The position numbers and the translations under genes are program-made. 64,000 bases of DNA from an uncultured Granulosicoccaceae bacterium (GTDB taxonomy: Bacteria; Pseudomonadota; Gammaproteobacteria; Granulosicoccales; Granulosicoccaceae), in contig CALAJN010000004.1 of assembly GCA_937922675.1 (NCBI GenBank), positions 186,001-250,000 of the forward strand, given 5' to 3'. Under the pieces are notes generated by a model, which was not told the DNA's origin, searched no databases, and saw only the letters and a program-made list of their open reading frames with translations. Positions 1 to 8,626 of this stretch are shown here, in pieces (the stretch's first letter is position 1; every line of letters begins with the position of its first letter).

Positions 1-186
1 CGTGGCAATCAGACCTTGTTCATGCGTCGTGATGAGGTCACTGAAGCCTGGCGCTGGATCGACCCCATTCACGCCGCTTGGGAACAATATGAATACTCGC
101 CCGTACCCTACGAAGCCGGTACCTGGGGGCCTGTCGAGGCCAACGCGCTGATGAGTCGAGACGGACTCAAGTGGCACGAGGACTGA
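1..186 (+). CDS. zwf: glucose-6-phosphate 1-dehydrogenase, C-terminal end (partial)
   Basis: The window opens inside this gene; only the last 61 codons are present. The reading frame starting at base 1 carries the conserved C-terminal G6PD block: FMRRDEV, then WRWIDPI, a Trp-rich stretch, YEAGTWGP and RDGLKWHED before a TGA. The enzyme oxidises glucose 6-phosphate to 6-phosphogluconolactone with NADP+ or NAD+, feeding the Entner-Doudoroff and pentose phosphate routes. The lactonase gene starts 4 bases after the stop, so the two are surely cotranscribed. The identification rests on the C-terminal motif and the neighbour; the N-terminal active site lies outside the window. Confidence 0.93.
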   Translation, partial: RGNQTLFMRRDEVTEAWRWIDPIHAAWEQYEYSPVPYEAGTWGPVEANALMSRDGLKWHED

Positions 187-190
187 AGCT

Positions 191-901
191 GTGACGGACA
201 TGACACCACCGATTGCGCGCAAGAGCAAGCCTGATGCCGGTAGCTTGGCTAAACAACTGGCTCAGGACGTTGCTGATGTTCTGAGTCGGGCAATAGAGCA
301 ACGGGGTACTGCAAGTCTGGTCGTTTCCGGGGGTAGTACGCCCAAGCCGATGTTCCAGCATCTGGCCACACACGAGGAGCTGGACTGGTCGAAGGTCACA
401 GTGACCTTGGCGGACGAGCGAGCCGTGCCGGTAGGACATGCGGATAGCAACGAGAGTTTTGTGCATGAGCACTTGTTGGTCGGTGCTGCGGCCAAGGCGC
501 GCTATGTATCGCTTTTGCCTCCGGATGTGACTGATCTTGATGATCTCTCTGTTGTGGCTGAGCGTGTGGATGCGATGGGTAGTTGCTTTGATATCGTGTT
601 GCTTGGTATGGGGGGAGATGGTCACACTGCCTCACTTTTCCCGGATGCGCCCGAGTTGGAAGCTGCCATGAGTTCGCCTGTCTCGGCGGTCGCTGTGCGT
701 CCGCCCTCGGTCGCGCAAGAGCGAATATCACTCAGTGCGGGGCGGCTGGTCGCGACCAGGCATCTGTGGTTGCACATCAGCGGTGATGGCAAGCGCGATG
801 TGCTCGAAGCTGCGTTTGCAGAGGGGAGCCTGCCGATTGCACGGGTATTTGAACTCGCCGCCTTATCCGATGTTGAGCGCGTCATCTATCTGACCAGCTA
901 A
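191..901 (+). CDS. pgl: 6-phosphogluconolactonase
   Basis: 236 residues, a usual size for the bacterial DevB/Pgl family. It hydrolyses 6-phosphogluconolactone, the product of Zwf encoded just upstream. Visible family motifs are LVVSGGSTPKP near residue 45, the TLADERAVP block near 75 that contributes to the sugar-phosphate site, DSNESFV shortly after, and the GMGGDGHTASLFP signature near 140. The start is a GTG four bases after the zwf stop; no better ATG lies upstream. Cytoplasmic. Gene order zwf-pgl-hexR resembles the pseudomonad hex locus, but no edd or eda gene is in view. Confidence 0.95.
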   Translation: MTDMTPPIARKSKPDAGSLAKQLAQDVADVLSRAIEQRGTASLVVSGGSTPKPMFQHLATHEELDWSKVTVTLADERAVPVGHADSNESFVHEHLLVGAAAKARYVSLLPPDVTDLDDLSVVAERVDAMGSCFDIVLLGMGGDGHTASLFPDAPELEAAMSSPVSAVAVRPPSVAQERISLSAGRLVATRHLWLHISGDGKRDVLEAAFAEGSLPIARVFELAALSDVERVIYLTS

Positions 902-924
902 GGCTGCCTGCTGGGCGAAAAAAC

Positions 925-1755
925 ATGCTCGACAAGATAAAGTCTGCGCGGGCAGGGCTGCGCAAATCCGAGCAAAAGGTTGCCGATGCGGTAATCGAAG
1001 ATCCGGATGCGTGCGTTCAGTCCTCGATTCAGTCGCTCGCACAACGTGCGCTGGTGTCCGAGCCGACCGTTATCAGGTTTTGTCGTGCGCTTGGTTGCGT
1101 AGGTTTTCAGCAGTTCAAGCTGCGTCTGGCTCAGGACCTTGCCAGTCGCGATGCGTTTTTCTATCAGGACGTTACGGCCGAGGATTCAAGTCGTGACCTT
1201 GCGGGAAAACTGCTCGACGGAGCGATAGCTTCGCTTGTGCAGATCCGTAATCAACTCAACCATGAGGCACTTGAATTAGCGATTGAGTTGTACGAAAACT
1301 GTGATCGAGTCGAATTGTATGGCTCGGGTGGTTCAGCTGTTGTGGCACAAGACGCACAGCTCAAGTTCTTCAGGCTGGGTAAACCTGCAATTGCCTACTC
1401 TGACCCCCATATTCAGCATGCAGCGGCCGCATTGCTTGATCGCTCGGCACTGATCATCGCCATATCACACTCGGGTCGCTCCAGAGATATTTTAAGGACC
1501 GTGGAAATCGCACGTGGGATGCGCGCTAAAGTGATTTCTGTCACCGCGACAAAATCACCTTTGGCTGAGCAGAGCGATGTCTGCCTGTCGGTGGATATTC
1601 TCGAAGACAGTGATGTTTTCAGCCCGGTCAAATCCCGGCTTGGGCAGATGGTGGTGCTCGATATTCTCGCTGTGGGAGTAGCAGTGCGTGGTGGTGAGCA
1701 AATGCTGGAGCAGTTGGCTCGAGCCCGACGTGCGATCGACTTCAAGTTCCTCTAA
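925..1755 (+). CDS. hexR: HexR-type RpiR family transcriptional regulator
   Basis: 276 residues with two domains: an N-terminal RpiR helix-turn-helix (about 1-77, with LVSEPTVIRFCRALGCVGFQQFK as the recognition region, quoted in part) and a C-terminal SIS sugar-phosphate-binding domain (about 120-255, with LYGSGGSA and ISHSGRSRDI). HexR proteins of gamma- and betaproteobacteria repress zwf, pgl, edd and gap genes and are released by 2-keto-3-deoxy-6-phosphogluconate. Position directly after zwf-pgl, 23 bases from pgl, supports HexR over other RpiR paralogues. I did not find a convincing HexR palindrome in the window; the zwf promoter lies outside it. Confidence 0.85.
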   Translation: MLDKIKSARAGLRKSEQKVADAVIEDPDACVQSSIQSLAQRALVSEPTVIRFCRALGCVGFQQFKLRLAQDLASRDAFFYQDVTAEDSSRDLAGKLLDGAIASLVQIRNQLNHEALELAIELYENCDRVELYGSGGSAVVAQDAQLKFFRLGKPAIAYSDPHIQHAAAALLDRSALIIAISHSGRSRDILRTVEIARGMRAKVISVTATKSPLAEQSDVCLSVDILEDSDVFSPVKSRLGQMVVLDILAVGVAVRGGEQMLEQLARARRAIDFKFL

Positions 1756-1808
1756 CCACGCAGTGTCAGTAAACGCCCCGCAGTCAGTAAACTCATGGTG
1801 GGCAGGTA

Positions 1809-3203
1809 TCAGTTGGTTTGGGCAATTGGTCCAAAGGCCGATACGGCGGTTGGACTGGCCAGGCGGCGTGCCCTGGCAAACAGTGCGTCATTGTCGATAC
1901 GAAAGACAGCGGTGCCGAGTCGACCGACATCGACAGTCAATGCGTCAGCGAAGTCTTCAGACTCGGAGAGCTGGATCTCAAAACCTTGTGCTCCAGCTGC
2001 GGGCTCGACGACGTTCACCAGGGTATCGTTGCCTTCCCGGGTTACCGTGATCGTTGGTGGCGTGAGGTCGGGCTCGATACCTGCGACCACAACGCGTGTG
2101 CTTGATTCAAAGCCGCGCAACTGATTATCGTCGATACCGCGAAGGCTTAAAAAGTATTCACCCGGTTCCACTCCGGCTATCGCGGCAACGTCGATCCTGT
2201 CGCCGCTGGCTACCACGTCTGCAAGCGTTTCAACACCTGCGCTATCGCGCGAAACACGGGCGGCGTAGGTGCCCACATCAGACAGCGGCCACCAAAGCAG
2301 CGTGTCGCCTGCAGCTACGCGACCTGGCACGTTACGAAAAGCCGGAGCGGGCAAGAGTTCGACGGGTTGGCCCGGCGCTTCTCCTGCGTTAGTGACCGAG
2401 CCAAAACCCTCATCAAGCGGAACGCTGGCACTGAGTGCCGCAACATCCACCAGTCCCTCGGTTACCGTGACCCGCAGTGATTCCGGGTCCGCACTCATGT
2501 CAAACACCGTACCTCTTACAGCAGCTGAGGCATAGGGTGTGGTGACGCGGAATTCGAGTGTTTGGCCGCTTCGTGGTTCAACATCAGAAGTCAGGTCGCC
2601 ATTGGTGGTCTGGATTTCGATAACACAACTGTCGTCCTCTTCAAGGCAGTTGAGTACTTGCAGGACCGCTGCTGACTCCGGTTGCAGATTGACAACAGAG
2701 CCGTTTGAGAACTCCATGCTGATGAAGCCATCGGTGCCTGTGCTGAGGCTGTCGCCGACGACAATGGCTGCGGAGTCTTCAAGAGGTGACCCGTTGAGCG
2801 ATGCCGCACCCTTGAAGTAGACAACCACAGCAGCTTCACCGCGTGCAGGCACGTTGATTGGGATACGAAGGGTGCTTCCGGCGATGAGAACGTCGTCGAG
2901 CTGCATGGAGTTGAATTCGGCGATAAAGCCCGCGTAGGCGCGTCGTCCGAGCTCCCGACGCGCAATGCTGCGCAGGGTATCGCCGTCGACCACGACAATA
3001 TCGCGGCCAATGTTGACTGACGCTGACGGCTCGCCTGCAGATGGAACTGATGGCTGGCTCTGGGCGAAGCTTGCAGGTGCACATAGAACCGCTGTGACCA
3101 GGCAGCCGAAAACGCTGCTACGAGCGGCACGCGGTACGGCTACTCGGGCAAGGCGCTTTGCTGTCGATTGTCGATGTGATTGCACTGCGCACGCGAATTT
3201 CAT
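1809..3203 (-). CDS. LysM and FecR domain envelope protein
   Basis: 464 residues. A basic N terminus and hydrophobic stretch ending in APASFAQS look like a Sec signal peptide. Residues about 68-113 form a LysM module (VDGDTLRSIARRELG and later LIAGSTLRIP), which binds peptidoglycan-like glycans. Residues about 125-250 form a FecR-type domain (AAIVVGDSLSTGTDGF, VNLQPESA, AAVRGTVFDM). The C-terminal third looks like beta-sandwich repeats of the fibronectin III kind. Proteins with this order sit in the periplasm or cell wall and often accompany CHASE2 adenylate cyclases or autotransporters, but no such partner is nearby. It lies 39 bases after pyk on the same strand and may be cotranscribed with it. 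Function unknown. Confidence 0.8.
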   Translation of the reverse strand: MKFACAVQSHRQSTAKRLARVAVPRAARSSVFGCLVTAVLCAPASFAQSQPSVPSAGEPSASVNIGRDIVVVDGDTLRSIARRELGRRAYAGFIAEFNSMQLDDVLIAGSTLRIPINVPARGEAAVVVYFKGAASLNGSPLEDSAAIVVGDSLSTGTDGFISMEFSNGSVVNLQPESAAVLQVLNCLEEDDSCVIEIQTTNGDLTSDVEPRSGQTLEFRVTTPYASAAVRGTVFDMSADPESLRVTVTEGLVDVAALSASVPLDEGFGSVTNAGEAPGQPVELLPAPAFRNVPGRVAAGDTLLWWPLSDVGTYAARVSRDSAGVETLADVVASGDRIDVAAIAGVEPGEYFLSLRGIDDNQLRGFESSTRVVVAGIEPDLTPPTITVTREGNDTLVNVVEPAAGAQGFEIQLSESEDFADALTVDVGRLGTAVFRIDNDALFARARRLASPTAVSAFGPIAQTN

Positions 3204-3242
3204 GTGTAGTCCCTGCAGAGGCTCTGATGATCTTAAGCCTGT

Positions 3243-4706
3243 TTAGCCACTCTGGCCGAGGTACAACTCCGCCGAACCCCCTGGCGGGAGCTCCTTGAGG
3301 CGCGTAACGCGCAGCAAATTGGTGGTCCCAGCTCGTCCAAATGGCATCCCGGCAGTGATCGCGATGATCATCCCCATCTCGCCAAAACCCTCGCGCAGCG
3401 TGATGTTGATGGCATCGTCGACCATCTGATCGATGCTTGTCATTGTTTCACTGATTACTGCATGCACACCCCAAACCAGTGCCAGTCGGCGAGCTGTAAA
3501 CATGTGTGGCGTACAGCCTATGACAGGGGCTTCAGGGCGTTCTCTGGCGGCACGAAACGCCGAAAAGCCGGATTCGGTGTAGGTGAAAGTGGCCGCCAGA
3601 GGTAGTACTGTCGCCACGTGACCGAGTGATGAGCTGATGGCATCTGCGGCCGAATTGCCGGGGGCAGGTGCTGATGCGCGCAGTGTTTCGCGGTAGTACG
3701 GATCGCGTTCGACCTCGGTGATGATGCGATTCATGGCGGTGGCGGCTTCTACCGGAAAGCTGCCGGCCGCAGTTTCGGCCGAAAGCATGACCGTATCGGC
3801 GCCGTCATAGACCGCGGTGGCCACGTCGGAGGATTCTGCTCGTGTTGGCACCGGTGAATGAATCATGGATTCGAGCATCTGCGTGGCTACCACCACGGGT
3901 TTGCCCTCCTGGCGCGCGGAGCGCACGATGCGTTTCTGCACCACAGGCACCTTTTCCTGCGGCATCTCCACGCCGAGGTCACCGCGGGCGACCATCACGC
4001 CGTCGGAGAGTTGCACGATATCGTCCAGGTGCTCGATCGCTGCCGGCTTTTCGAGTTTCGCCATGATCGCGGCGGAAGTGCCGACCAGATCGCGCAGCTC
4101 TGTCATGTCGCTGGGGCGCTGCACAAAGCTGATAGCCACCCAGTCGACACCGAGCGACAAGGCGTAGGTCAGGTCTCGTCGGTCCTTTTCTGTCAGCGGT
4201 GAGATGGGCAGATAAAGGTCAGGCACGTTGACGCCCTTGTGGCTGGAAATCGTGCCGCCGACCATGACCTCCGTGACAGCTGAGCGTTCATCGAACTCGA
4301 TGACCTTGAGTCTGATCTTGCCGTCGTTGACGAGCAATTGTGCGCCGTCGGTGAGCGCTGCAAAAATCTCCGGGTGCATCAGAGGAGCCCGGTTTGCATC
4401 ACCTGGAGTCTCGTCCATGTCAAGGACAAAGCGCTCTCCGGGCACCAGCTCGGCACTACCGTCGGCAAACAGGCCCACTCGCAATTTGGGACCTTGCAAG
4501 TCTGCAAGGATGCCGATAGGACGGCCGCACTCTTTTTCGACTTCACGGATGAACCCGTGCGTGCGCGCGTGGTCCTCGTGGGTTCCATGGCTGAAGTTCA
4601 GCCGGAATACATCAATGCCTGCTTTGTGCAGTTTTGCAATCGTCTCGCGGGAATTACTCGAGGGACCCAAAGTACCGATGATTTTCGCGTGACGTCGACG
4701 TCGCAT
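3243..4706 (-). CDS. pyk: pyruvate kinase
   Basis: 487 residues from the ATG at 4706; a TTG at 4742 would add 12 residues, but family members begin near MRRRRHAKIIGTLGP, so the ATG is preferred. Converts phosphoenolpyruvate and ADP to pyruvate and ATP. Seen: KIIGTLGPSS with the N-terminal metal region, VFRLNFSHG, the catalytic lysine and metal block IMAKLEKPAAIEHLDDI, MVARGDLGVEMP and the MLSAETAAGSFPVEA signature. The C-terminal allosteric domain is complete, ending near residue 487. Close to zwf-pgl-hexR, it completes the route to pyruvate after the Entner-Doudoroff pathway. The upstream 134 bases separate it from divergent glcF and must hold both promoters. Confidence 0.96.
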   Translation of the reverse strand: MRRRRHAKIIGTLGPSSNSRETIAKLHKAGIDVFRLNFSHGTHEDHARTHGFIREVEKECGRPIGILADLQGPKLRVGLFADGSAELVPGERFVLDMDETPGDANRAPLMHPEIFAALTDGAQLLVNDGKIRLKVIEFDERSAVTEVMVGGTISSHKGVNVPDLYLPISPLTEKDRRDLTYALSLGVDWVAISFVQRPSDMTELRDLVGTSAAIMAKLEKPAAIEHLDDIVQLSDGVMVARGDLGVEMPQEKVPVVQKRIVRSARQEGKPVVVATQMLESMIHSPVPTRAESSDVATAVYDGADTVMLSAETAAGSFPVEAATAMNRIITEVERDPYYRETLRASAPAPGNSAADAISSSLGHVATVLPLAATFTYTESGFSAFRAARERPEAPVIGCTPHMFTARRLALVWGVHAVISETMTSIDQMVDDAINITLREGFGEMGMIIAITAGMPFGRAGTTNLLRVTRLKELPPGGSAELYLGQSG

Positions 4707-4840
4707 GGGAAAGCGGCTTGCTAGCGTAGAAGGAAGCGACAAGTTTAGCCTGCGCCGGACCCTGGAACGGGATTACATGAAACATCAGGCCGTATTTTCT
4801 CGAATAGCAAGGATTCGAGCAGTTCGGTTACCCTTCAGCT
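4707..4840. promoter_or_regulatory. divergent promoter region of pyk and glcF
   Basis: This 134-base stretch separates the divergent starts of pyk and glcF, so both promoters should lie here. I see no strong sigma-70 hexamers and no HexR-type palindrome; a half-site-like TTACA occurs near 4773. Called only from position. Confidence 0.35.
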
Positions 4841-6109
4841 GTGCAAACTCAAATCAGTGCCGAGTACTCGGCCGACCCGCGGGTCACAGAAATTGAAGCA
4901 ATTCTGCGCAAGTGTGTGCACTGCGGAATGTGCCTTGCGACCTGTCCGACCTACCAGCTGCTTGGTGACGAGCTGGACAGTCCGCGCGGGCGCATTTACC
5001 AGATCAAACAAGTGGTCGAGGGTCACGCGCCAACCGTCGAGACCTTGCGGCATCTGGATCGCTGCTTGACGTGTCGCAACTGCGAAACAACCTGTCCCTC
5101 GGGTGTCGACTACGGTCACCTGATCGACAACGGCCGGGCTCTGGTTGAAGAACGCGTACCGCGAGGCATTTTGTTCCGCATCAAGCGCGGGTTCTTGCTG
5201 CAACTGCTACCGCACCGTGCTCGCGTGCAGCCACTGGTGCGCCTCGGTCAAGCGGTTCGTGGCCTGATGCCACACGTGATTGCACGCCGTATTCCTGGGC
5301 CAGTTGATCCAGGCCTGTGGCCGGAGACCAGGCACACAAGACGAATGCTAGTGCTGGAAGGGTGCGTTCAGCCGGCCCTTGCACCTGCTACCAACGTGGC
5401 CGCTGCCCGTGTTCTCGATGCCTGTGGGGTGTCGCTGATCACAGTTCGACAGGCCGGCTGCTGCGGCGCCGTGCAGTTTCATTTGAATCAGCAGGCTGAT
5501 GCCTTGAATCAGATGCGCAGAAACATCGATGCCTGGTGGCCGGAAATCGAAAGCGGCGTGATTGGCGTGCTGGCGACCGCCAGCGGATGTGGTGTCATGC
5601 TAAAGGACTACGGCCACGCTTTAGCCTCTGATCCCGAGTATGCCGAGAAGGCCGAGCGCGTATCGGCGCTCGCAGTGGATACAGTCGAAGCGGTGCGCTC
5701 TGCGCTCGACACCCTCGAGGAAAACCGTTTGACACAGGTCCGTGCTGCAGCCAGTGCCGCGGGCCCTATTGCGTTTCATCCCCCGTGTACCCTTCAGCAC
5801 GGCCAGAGACTGGCTGGCGTTACCGAGGGGCTGCTACGCAGGCTCGGCTTTACCTTGACCAAGGTTGAAAACAGTCATTTGTGCTGCGGTTCTGCAGGTA
5901 CCTATTCAATTTTTCAGCCGAAGATTGCCGGCCAACTGCAATTCAACAAGGTTTCAGCCCTGGAGGCAGGCCGACCCACCATCATTGCGACAGCAAACAT
6001 TGGCTGTCAGCTGCACATTGGACAAGGGGTATCAGAGAGCTCCGGTGTGCCTGTGGTGCACTGGATAGAACTGATTGATCAGGCCCTGGCCGGAGGAGCA
6101 AGGGCCTGA
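4841..6109 (+). CDS. glcF: glycolate oxidase iron-sulfur subunit
   Basis: 422 residues starting at a GTG whose product begins MQTQ, as in E. coli GlcF. Two ferredoxin-like 4Fe-4S motifs are present: CVHCGMCLATCP near residue 26 and CLTCRNCETTCP near 77. Two CCG domains follow, each with a Cys-Cys-Gly (GCCGAVQ near 205 and LCCGSAG near 350), which bind a further cofactor in this family. GlcF passes electrons from the FAD subunits GlcD/GlcE during oxidation of glycolate to glyoxylate at the inner membrane face. No glcD or glcE is in the window, so the partners are encoded elsewhere. Downstream is a perfect hairpin before the convergent hns-like gene. Confidence 0.92.
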   Translation: MQTQISAEYSADPRVTEIEAILRKCVHCGMCLATCPTYQLLGDELDSPRGRIYQIKQVVEGHAPTVETLRHLDRCLTCRNCETTCPSGVDYGHLIDNGRALVEERVPRGILFRIKRGFLLQLLPHRARVQPLVRLGQAVRGLMPHVIARRIPGPVDPGLWPETRHTRRMLVLEGCVQPALAPATNVAAARVLDACGVSLITVRQAGCCGAVQFHLNQQADALNQMRRNIDAWWPEIESGVIGVLATASGCGVMLKDYGHALASDPEYAEKAERVSALAVDTVEAVRSALDTLEENRLTQVRAAASAAGPIAFHPPCTLQHGQRLAGVTEGLLRRLGFTLTKVENSHLCCGSAGTYSIFQPKIAGQLQFNKVSALEAGRPTIIATANIGCQLHIGQGVSESSGVPVVHWIELIDQALAGGARA

Positions 6110-6166
6110 CGAGGATAAGGAAAGAGGCCGTGATGCATGCCCCATTTGCAGCCTGACTATCATTAA

Positions 6167-6192
6167 GCAGCGCAGCTTCAATGCTGCGCTGC
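6167..6192. terminator. perfect 10-bp hairpin between convergent genes
   Basis: GCAGCGCAGC and its exact complement GCTGCGCTGC flank a 6-base loop (TTCAAT). It sits 57 bases after the glcF stop and 39 bases after the H-NS-like stop. There is no run of T on the plus side and only a short TTAAT on the minus side, so it is a plausible but not classical bidirectional terminator. Confidence 0.5.
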
Positions 6193-6231
6193 GGCGACGG
6201 TATTTGAGTGATATCCGTCTGAGGCGCGCCT

Positions 6232-6606
6232 TTACTTCTTTTTAATCAGCAGATCGTCGCGGCTACCGCCACTCTTTTCATGTTCCTGTACCCACAGTGG
6301 GGTGCGCCCCCGCCCGGTCCAGGTAAGGCTCTTGTCGGTGCGTGAGCGATACTTTGGCGCGACCTTGGCACCCTTGAGAGCAGACGATTTTTTTCTTGTA
6401 CTGCGTCGCACAGGAGCGATAGCGCCTGTCGCAGCACCACCTTCGGTCAGTTCATTCAGGGAAAACCCGTGCTTGCGGGCCAGGGAGGTTACCTTGGCCA
6501 GTACGGTCTTCTTTTGCTTGCCTTCCTTGCTAGCTATTGCCTTTTCAATCCGTGTTTGTTCCTTTCGTAAATCAGCGAGGCTCCACTTGGCATAACTAGT
6601 TGGCAT
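6232..6606 (-). CDS. H-NS family histone-like nucleoid protein
   Basis: 124 residues from the ATG at 6606, which has a GGAA 9 bases upstream; a TTG at 6621 would add five residues. The N-terminal half is a helical oligomerisation region (SLADLRKEQTRIEKAIASK). The C-terminal half holds the H-NS/MvaT-like DNA-binding motif: YRSRTDKSLTWTGRGRTP followed by LWVQ, matching the family's TWtGrGR.P core. Such proteins bind AT-rich DNA and silence horizontally acquired genes. The linker is rich in Lys, Arg and Ser. It faces an AT-rich intergenic region shared with the aldehyde oxidoreductase gene, so autorepression there is likely but not shown. Confidence 0.88.
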   Translation of the reverse strand: MPTSYAKWSLADLRKEQTRIEKAIASKEGKQKKTVLAKVTSLARKHGFSLNELTEGGAATGAIAPVRRSTRKKSSALKGAKVAPKYRSRTDKSLTWTGRGRTPLWVQEHEKSGGSRDDLLIKKK

Positions 6607-6834
6607 TAAGTCGCGTTCCAATTGATGTTGAATAAGATGAGATAATACCTGAAAATAATATTCATTGATAATGCTTGTACAGGCACAGGTTGTTTGATTA
6701 AAGATTGATTTCAGAAGAGGGCTGATACGTTTGTCTGCCTGTCGGATTATTGATCGTCCTGTATGCCGCTGCTAGTGCGATTCGGTAGACTTGGGGCTCG
6801 TTTCCGCGCCTCTGTCCGCCGCCACCAAAGCCGT
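6607..6834. promoter_or_regulatory. AT-rich divergent promoter region
   Basis: The stretch from 6607 to about 6760 is clearly more AT-rich than its surroundings and separates the H-NS-like gene from the aldehyde oxidoreductase gene. On the minus strand TATTAT elements near 6640 and 6660 could serve as -10 boxes; none has a convincing partner -35. AT-richness would suit H-NS binding. Called from position and composition. Confidence 0.4.
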
Positions 6835-8544
6835 ATGCGTCTCTACCATCACATCGATTTGTCCCGTCGTCATATCTCGACCGAACAGTTTGAGGGAGAG
6901 GCCGTGGTGCGGGCAGGTCGTCACCTCATCGCTCATTCCTTGCTCGAAGCCAATGCGGCTGGTCTGGATCCTCTGGCGCCTGATGCTCCGCTGATCTTTT
7001 CAGCGGGTCCGTTCGCAGGTACCAACTTCTCCAATGCCAATCGCTTGAGTGTCGGTTGCAAGAGCCCGCTTACCGGTGGTGTCAAGGAATCCAATGCGGG
7101 CGGTACCTTTGCGTTTGCCATGGGACAACTTGGTATCTGCGGGCTCACTTTCACTGGTGTTGCTGACCAATGGACGCTGTTGCACATAAAAAAAGGTGGT
7201 GAGTTCGAATGGCACGATGCCGCTGATTTGATCGGACTCGGTAATTTTGAATGTGCAGAGCGATTGCATGAGCGCTTTGGCAAGAAAGTCAGTTTGTCAC
7301 TGCTCGGCCCGGTCGGAGAATACGGAGGCTTGATGGCAGGCATCTCGTTCAGCGATACCGACCTGCGGCCTAGTCGACTGGCCGCCCGGGGTGGTGTTGG
7401 TGCGGTGATGGGTGCAAAGCGTATCAAGGCAATCGTTTGCGATCTTGATCGAATGCCGCAACTCGCCGACCGCAAAAAAGTGATGGGTGCGGTCAAGTCC
7501 TATAGAAAGATGCTCGATGCCGAGCCTGCTATCCAGGCTTTTCAGTCGACCGGTACCGCCATGGTTGCGGACTACACCAACCAGGTCGGCGGTATACCGG
7601 TACGCAATTTTTCAGATGGACGAGCTCAAGACACTTCCAAGGCGCCGTTTAAACTAGGCGGTGATTTCCTGCGCGAGCAAAATCTTGCGCGTGGTGGTGA
7701 GCAGACTCACGCCTGTATGCCGGGCTGCATTATTCAGTGCAGTAACGTCTATGCGGATGCGGATGGTAATGAGGTGGTGTCGCCGGTCGAATATGAAACC
7801 ATCGGACTGCTGGGCACCAATTGCGGTATCGAGGAGCCGGATGAGCTGGCCGCCTTGAATTGGCAAGCCAATGATCTGGGTATAGACACTATTGAACTCG
7901 GTGCGACTCTTGGTGTGTTGATGGAGGCGGGACGCGGAGATTTTGGCGACGTGGATTTCATGCACGCCATGCTCGCCGAGCTTCGGGCAGGTACCGAGAC
8001 CGGGCGCTTGATTGCCTCGGGTACGGCGCGTGCTGGTGAGGCTCTTGGTGTAGCTCGCGTGCCGGTCATCAAGAAGCAGGCGATCAGCGCCTACGATCCA
8101 CGTGTTATCGAGGTGACCGGGTTGTCAATGATGATGACGGCGCAAGGGGCTGACCACACAACCGGGAACCTCCCTTCGTACGACTCGGTCGGCAAGGATG
8201 TGGATGAGCTTGTCAAGGTGAGCATCGGCATACAAGAGCTGTGCGCCGCGGCCGATTCCCTCGGTCTGTGTGTTTTTGGTCGCTCGGTCACCAATGAACA
8301 GCTCGACTTCATTGTCACTGCCATCAATGACGCTCATGGAACGTCTCTGGAGACCAGCTTCTACCGACAGCTGGGACGCGAGACACTGGCTGCAGAGGCA
8401 GAATTCAACCGTTTGGCAGGATTTGACGTAAACGATGACGAATTGCCGGAATTCTTCTATGACGAGGCGTTGCCGCCAAGCAAGCGAACTGCTCGCTTTC
8501 ATGCTGCGGAGGTTGCGCGCGCGGCGGAAAATCTGCTCGGCTGA
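6835..8544 (+). CDS. aldehyde ferredoxin oxidoreductase family protein (tungsten/molybdenum)
   Basis: 569 residues from the ATG at 6835, where the family N terminus begins (MRLYHHIDLSRR); an ATG at 6763 would add 24 residues. Members oxidise aldehydes to acids, or reduce acids, using a bis-pterin W or Mo centre and one 4Fe-4S cluster. Seen: SVGCKSPLTGGVKESNAGG (pterin site), GGVGAVMGAKRIKAI, and cluster cysteines at about 294, 298, 302 (C-x3-C-x3-C) and 479 (LGLCVFG). The Pyrococcus enzyme has C-x2-C-x3-C. No ferredoxin-like, flavin or small-subunit gene is adjacent, so the electron partner is unknown. An NtrC-like regulator gene follows 82 bases downstream. Confidence 0.88.
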   Translation: MRLYHHIDLSRRHISTEQFEGEAVVRAGRHLIAHSLLEANAAGLDPLAPDAPLIFSAGPFAGTNFSNANRLSVGCKSPLTGGVKESNAGGTFAFAMGQLGICGLTFTGVADQWTLLHIKKGGEFEWHDAADLIGLGNFECAERLHERFGKKVSLSLLGPVGEYGGLMAGISFSDTDLRPSRLAARGGVGAVMGAKRIKAIVCDLDRMPQLADRKKVMGAVKSYRKMLDAEPAIQAFQSTGTAMVADYTNQVGGIPVRNFSDGRAQDTSKAPFKLGGDFLREQNLARGGEQTHACMPGCIIQCSNVYADADGNEVVSPVEYETIGLLGTNCGIEEPDELAALNWQANDLGIDTIELGATLGVLMEAGRGDFGDVDFMHAMLAELRAGTETGRLIASGTARAGEALGVARVPVIKKQAISAYDPRVIEVTGLSMMMTAQGADHTTGNLPSYDSVGKDVDELVKVSIGIQELCAAADSLGLCVFGRSVTNEQLDFIVTAINDAHGTSLETSFYRQLGRETLAAEAEFNRLAGFDVNDDELPEFFYDEALPPSKRTARFHAAEVARAAENLLG

Positions 8545-8626
8545 CGGGTGAGATAGGTTCTCCTGTGTCAGGAAGGGGGTATTCCGGAACTTATTGATTT
8601 CCGTTCCAACTCTTACCTGACGGCCG

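Noticed and set aside
396-731. Minus-strand open frames inside pgl and hexR
   Set aside because: They are antisense shadows of well-supported genes, with no motif and Arg/Ser/His-rich composition.
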